Assembly (NCBI GenBank): GCA_031272655.1
Contig: JAISTJ010000217.1
Location: 1-9,021 of the forward strand
Length of the DNA: 9,021 nucleotides
Direction of reading: 5' to 3'
DNA from: Tannerella sp.
GTDB taxonomy: Bacteria > Bacteroidota > Bacteroidia > Bacteroidales > Tannerellaceae
Positions 6,035 to 9,021 of the stretch are shown piece after piece (positions within the stretch are counted from its first letter, which is position 1; each line of letters starts with the position of its first letter). A program made the position numbers and the translations under genes. The notes below the pieces were generated by a model. The model had not been told where the DNA came from. It did not search any database and worked only from the letters and a program-made list of their open reading frames with translations.

Positions 6035-7429
6035 TCATCCGATTTTCCAAAGTTTGTTCATGTCTTCGAGGGTTTTGCCTTTTGTTTCGGGTACCATTTT
6101 CCATACGAAGAGCGCTGACAGGGCTGCCATCAGGCCGTAGAAACCGTAAGTCATTGCGCCGCTGAAGTTCATCATTGCCGGATAGGTGGACGAGATGAGG
6201 AAATTTGCTGTCCACTGCGCCGCAACTGCGATTGCTACTGCCTGTCCGCGTATGCGGTTAGGGAAAAGTTCGGCAATTAACACCCATGTGATGGCGCCCC
6301 AAGATGCCATATACGATGCGGTGTAAAGGAGTATGAAAACGAGCGTGCTTATGCCGATAATATTAAAGTGCGAAAGTCCAGCGATTGCGAACATGCTGAC
6401 CGTCATGCCCGCCGAGCCTGCCATCAACAGCGGTTTGCGTCCCCATTTATCAACTTTTGCAATGACTAAAACCGTGAAAATCACGTTTACAAGCCCCATG
6501 ACGATAGTCTGTAACATTGAAGCGTCTTTTGCCGCACCCATGCTCTCAAAGATACGCGGTGCATAATAGAGAGCTACGTTGATGCCGACAAACTGCGAAA
6601 AAACCGACAGCAATACGCCGACCGCTAATACCTGCTTGCCGTACATCGTCGTTTTTGTTTTCACCGTCGCGGCGATGCTTTCTTTTATCTCTGCAAGGAT
6701 GGTTTGCGCCTTTTCCAGACCGTTTATCTTCCGAAGTACTTTCAGCGCAATGTCTTCTTTATGCACAATCGTCAGATAGCGAGGAGTTTCCGGTATCAAT
6801 CCGACTAATATTCCGAACAATGCGGCGGGAACAGCTTCGGAGGCAAACATGTACCGCCAGCCGACGCTGTTTATCCATTCTATTGACTGTTCCCGCGCTA
6901 TCGCCCAATTGACGAAATAAACGACGAGCATTCCGAAAATGATGGCGAACTGGTTGCATGATACTAACCTTCCGCGTATGGCGGCAGGAGCTATCTCACC
7001 AATGTACATCGGGCATACGGCTGAAGCCAGCCCGACGCCGATGCCGCCGATGATACGGTAAATGTTAAATGCCAGCAGCAAACCTACCGACGGTTGTCCG
7101 GTTGTAAAAAACAGCGTTTCAGGCCACGCGGAGCCAAGCGCAGAGAGCAGGAACAACAATGCGGCAGTGAAAAGCGTCTTTTTACGTCCCAGATGCGACG
7201 ACAGCCATCCCGAAATAATGCCGCCAATGATGCACCCAATCAGCGCACTTGACACGGTTGCACCATGAATGAAAGCGCTAAGGTTCAGCGGTTTAACAAG
7301 ACAGGCTTCAAGAGAATTTTCCGCACCCGAAATAACGGCAGTATCATAGCCGAAAAGCAATCCGCCAAGCGTGGCCGCAAGCGTTATCGCCGTGATATAG
7401 AGTGTGTTGCCGCCTTGTTTTTGTCTCAT
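6035..7429 (-). CDS. xylE: XylE-like sugar porter, MFS proton/pentose symporter
   Basis: This 464-residue protein belongs to the sugar porter family of the major facilitator superfamily, with 12 expected membrane helices. It closely follows E. coli XylE, the D-xylose/proton symporter, over its whole length: LLFGYDTAVISG (24-35, with D29), YRIIGGIGVGLAS (124-136), NQFAIIFG (159-166), GWRYMFASE (190-198), VDKWGRKP (326-333), AVAAQWTAN (401-409) and PETKGKTLE (437-445). Equivalents of XylE ligand residues are kept at Q160, Q279, N284, W382 and Q405, but the equivalent of XylE Gln288 is Ser278, so the sugar may differ. Its ATG follows the GH43 stop directly (TAAATG), so both genes are one operon and translation is probably coupled; it has no promoter of its own. 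It would import the sugar released by the GH43 enzyme, which I infer from context. Confidence 0.92.
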   Translation of the reverse strand: MRQKQGGNTLYITAITLAATLGGLLFGYDTAVISGAENSLEACLVKPLNLSAFIHGATVSSALIGCIIGGIISGWLSSHLGRKKTLFTAALLFLLSALGSAWPETLFFTTGQPSVGLLLAFNIYRIIGGIGVGLASAVCPMYIGEIAPAAIRGRLVSCNQFAIIFGMLVVYFVNWAIAREQSIEWINSVGWRYMFASEAVPAALFGILVGLIPETPRYLTIVHKEDIALKVLRKINGLEKAQTILAEIKESIAATVKTKTTMYGKQVLAVGVLLSVFSQFVGINVALYYAPRIFESMGAAKDASMLQTIVMGLVNVIFTVLVIAKVDKWGRKPLLMAGSAGMTVSMFAIAGLSHFNIIGISTLVFILLYTASYMASWGAITWVLIAELFPNRIRGQAVAIAVAAQWTANFLISSTYPAMMNFSGAMTYGFYGLMAALSALFVWKMVPETKGKTLEDMNKLWKIG

Positions 7430-8995
7430 TTACCTGCTGAATTTTACCGTTTCCAATTTCACCTCTGCCGACGTTTTGACGACAATTGTGAGTTCCGCCG
7501 CTTTGCCTTTGGGGGCTTTGGGGACTTTGCTCAAAACGAGGTCGCCGCTGCCGCCTTTACTCTCGCCGATAATTTCACCGTCGGCAAGGGCTTTGAGCGA
7601 CACTATTTTTTCAAGTCCGGCGCCTGTTAAAGTCAGCTTTTTCTCTTTGCCGGTGAACTTCACGTAACGGATGCCGATTTCCGCTTCGGAAGCGACTTTC
7701 AGACAGCCGTACTTTCCTTCGGGAGAATAATCATAGCCTTTGCCCGAAACAGCGGTGTTCAGCGGGATAGTTTCCGAAGGGTCGAACCCTTCGGAAACAC
7801 CGCTGCTTGTAGGAACCATCGGTTTAATCAGCCCGTTGTCATCAAAAAACATCTTTTCAATGCACAGCGCCCGTTTGTTCCACACACCGTTTAACACACG
7901 GTGGTAATACAGATACCATTGATTATCAATCGGTTCCGCCGTTCCCTGAATACATAAATTTCCGGCAAGCTCCTGAATTGAAATGATTGTTCCACGGTAA
8001 GTCCACTCGCCGAATGGGTCTTTTGCTGTGGCATAGTCAATATGGTTGGGCTTCCAGTTGTCCGGCGAAGTTACCTCACCGTCTGCGTTGGCGGCATAAA
8101 ACAGATAGTAAGTGTCGCCCCGTTTACGCAGCGACGGGCCTTCGCAGTAAAATTTAAGATACGGCAGCAACGGTTTCATAGTGCTTTCAATTATCGTGCT
8201 GTCGTCTTTCAGGCGGGCGATAAAAATTGCATTGTAGTAGCACACCGAGCCGATGTATGAGGAATAAACAATGATTCGCGAGCCGTCGTCGTCGTTAAGA
8301 ATCTGCGCCGAAATGCCGTCTATTTTTTCGCCCGATTTGTCGCCTCGTAACCAGTGGAAATTTCTATACTGTCCGTCGGGTTTGTCGCTCTCAAGCACAA
8401 ACATGGCATGATTGATTGAGCCATTAGGCGTCTCTGGCGTTATGTTCCAGTCCGGTTCGTGAAAGCCGTAAACGTAATATTTGCCGTTGTAAACGCCACC
8501 GTCGCAGTCCCAGAGTACGCGGTCGTGATAAGGCATCACGTCTTCGGTAGAGGACAATATCTGCCGCACGTCCCATCGTTTCATGTCGCGGCTACGCGCC
8601 AGCATGTACTTGTTTGAACAGTAAAGGCCTTCGAGCGCGTCCCAACCGGTGTAGGTCAGCACCTCGCCATTGACACAATGCGGTTCGGGGTCAGTCAGGA
8701 ACATGTTCCACGAATATGGCAACACGGGGTTCTGCACAGGCCAGCCGACGGTTATCTGCGCCACTTCACTGCGTTCGCCGTTCACTGTTGCATAAATAAC
8801 ACAGTCGCCATTGCTTAAAGCCTTGATTTTATTGCCTTTAACAGATGCAACTTTTTCATCCGAAGAGACATAGCTCACCCCAACAGGCAGTTCACGACTG
8901 TCGCCTTGATTCATCATATAATACTCGCGAGTATCTTTCTGCGCCGAACAATACGCACATGCTATCAGCATTATAACTAAAAAATGGACTTTCAT
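7430..8995 (-). CDS. Secreted GH43 glycosidase with Ig-like and CBM6-like domains
   Basis: This 521-residue protein has a signal sequence, with either signal peptidase I cleavage after CSA (16-18) or lipidation at LIAC (Cys13). Residues about 30-85 form a bacterial Ig-like (BIG2) module (VSSDEKVASVKGNKIKAL). A GH43 five-bladed propeller spans about 88-400. Likely catalytic residues are D102 in LTDPEPH (base), D226 in IDGISAQILNDDDG (pKa modulator) and E285 in CEGPSLRKRGDTYYLFY (acid). Residues about 425-521 look like a CBM6-type jelly roll (AEIGIRYVKF, DGEIIGE). GH43 enzymes act on arabinose- or xylose-containing polysaccharides; the exact bond is not predictable here. The XylE-like porter gene follows with no gap, supporting a pentose role. 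The GxH-type block near the end of the propeller reads IQGTAEPIDNQWYLYYHR, lacking the usual His. A perfect inverted repeat encodes residues 400-409. Confidence 0.9.
   Translation of the reverse strand: MKVHFLVIMLIACAYCSAQKDTREYYMMNQGDSRELPVGVSYVSSDEKVASVKGNKIKALSNGDCVIYATVNGERSEVAQITVGWPVQNPVLPYSWNMFLTDPEPHCVNGEVLTYTGWDALEGLYCSNKYMLARSRDMKRWDVRQILSSTEDVMPYHDRVLWDCDGGVYNGKYYVYGFHEPDWNITPETPNGSINHAMFVLESDKPDGQYRNFHWLRGDKSGEKIDGISAQILNDDDGSRIIVYSSYIGSVCYYNAIFIARLKDDSTIIESTMKPLLPYLKFYCEGPSLRKRGDTYYLFYAANADGEVTSPDNWKPNHIDYATAKDPFGEWTYRGTIISIQELAGNLCIQGTAEPIDNQWYLYYHRVLNGVWNKRALCIEKMFFDDNGLIKPMVPTSSGVSEGFDPSETIPLNTAVSGKGYDYSPEGKYGCLKVASEAEIGIRYVKFTGKEKKLTLTGAGLEKIVSLKALADGEIIGESKGGSGDLVLSKVPKAPKGKAAELTIVVKTSAEVKLETVKFSR
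7750..7805. repeat. Perfect hairpin with flanking arms inside the GH43 gene
   Basis: Arms GTTTCCGAAGGGT (7770-7782) and ACCCTTCGGAAAC (7786-7798) are perfect reverse complements with loop CGA. A second pair, CAGCGGT (7750-7756) and ACCGCTG (7799-7805), flanks them with a 12-nt one-sided bulge. The core encodes VSEGFDPSET (residues 400-409) at the join of the propeller and the C-terminal domain. There is no T-tract, so a terminator is unlikely. Confidence 0.85.
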
Positions 8996-9000
8996 GCCTG

Positions 9001-9008
9001 CAAAAGTA
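9001..9008 (-). promoter_or_regulatory. Possible -7 box very close to the GH43 start codon
   Basis: The minus strand reads TACTTTTG, matching TAnnTTTG, but only 5 nt separate it from the ATG at 8995. If used, the mRNA would be leaderless or nearly so. The expected -33 box would lie beyond the window edge, so this cannot be tested here. Confidence 0.4.
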
Positions 9009-9021
9009 ATAATTTTTTATT

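Noticed and set aside
7265..7630. Plus-strand frame of 121 codons across the porter/GH43 junction
   Set aside because: It is antisense to two well-supported genes and its translation is low in recognisable features.
7770..7798. Intrinsic terminator within the GH43 gene
   Set aside because: The hairpin is strong but has no T-tract on either strand and lies in the middle of an intact coding frame.

Overview
The window reads as a piece of a Bacteroidota chromosome, most likely order Bacteroidales. Every upstream region carries the Bacteroidota -7 promoter box TAnnTTTG, two of them with a TTTG -33 box at exactly 20 nt. Gaps between genes are short and AT-rich. The gene content (lipoprotein and secreted glycosidases, a XylE-type sugar porter, a DUF1703-type ATPase/nuclease, a UPF0175/DUF3368 toxin-antitoxin pair) is typical of gut-type members of the phylum. 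Species cannot be read from this sequence. All seven genes lie on the minus strand, so transcription runs from high to low coordinates. No gene-free stretch reaches 300 bases, and I see no RNA gene, CRISPR array or transposase.

In transcription order: (1) 8995-6035 is a two-gene sugar-use operon. A secreted GH43 glycosidase (Ig-like domain, five-bladed propeller, CBM6-like C-terminus) is followed without a gap (TAAATG) by a XylE-like proton/sugar symporter. The enzyme would release pentoses outside the inner membrane and the porter would import them. (2) 5922-5169 is a UPF0175 antitoxin and DUF3368 PIN-domain toxin with overlapping reading frames. (3) 5053-3350 is an AAA-ATPase-like protein with a C-terminal PD-(D/E)XK nuclease domain, under its own promoter. 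(4) 3227-2178 is mltG, the endolytic murein transglycosylase. (5) 2106-1 is the first 702 codons of a large DUF5703-type, GH95-like lipoprotein glycosidase that runs off the left edge.

The main unexplained signal is a 39-nt dispersed repeat, present twice in the same orientation (3315-3353 and 5992-6030, 36 of 39 identical). One copy contains the stop codon of the ATPase/nuclease gene and the other begins 4 nt after the stop of the sugar porter gene. On the transcribed strand each copy has a boxA-like core, TGTTCTTTGAC. The two copies also bracket a 2.7-kb block holding exactly the accessory genes (toxin-antitoxin plus ATPase/nuclease), between a sugar-use operon on one side and mltG on the other. 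The second odd signal is a perfect 13-bp inverted repeat with a 3-nt loop inside the GH43 gene, exactly where the catalytic domain joins the C-terminal domain.
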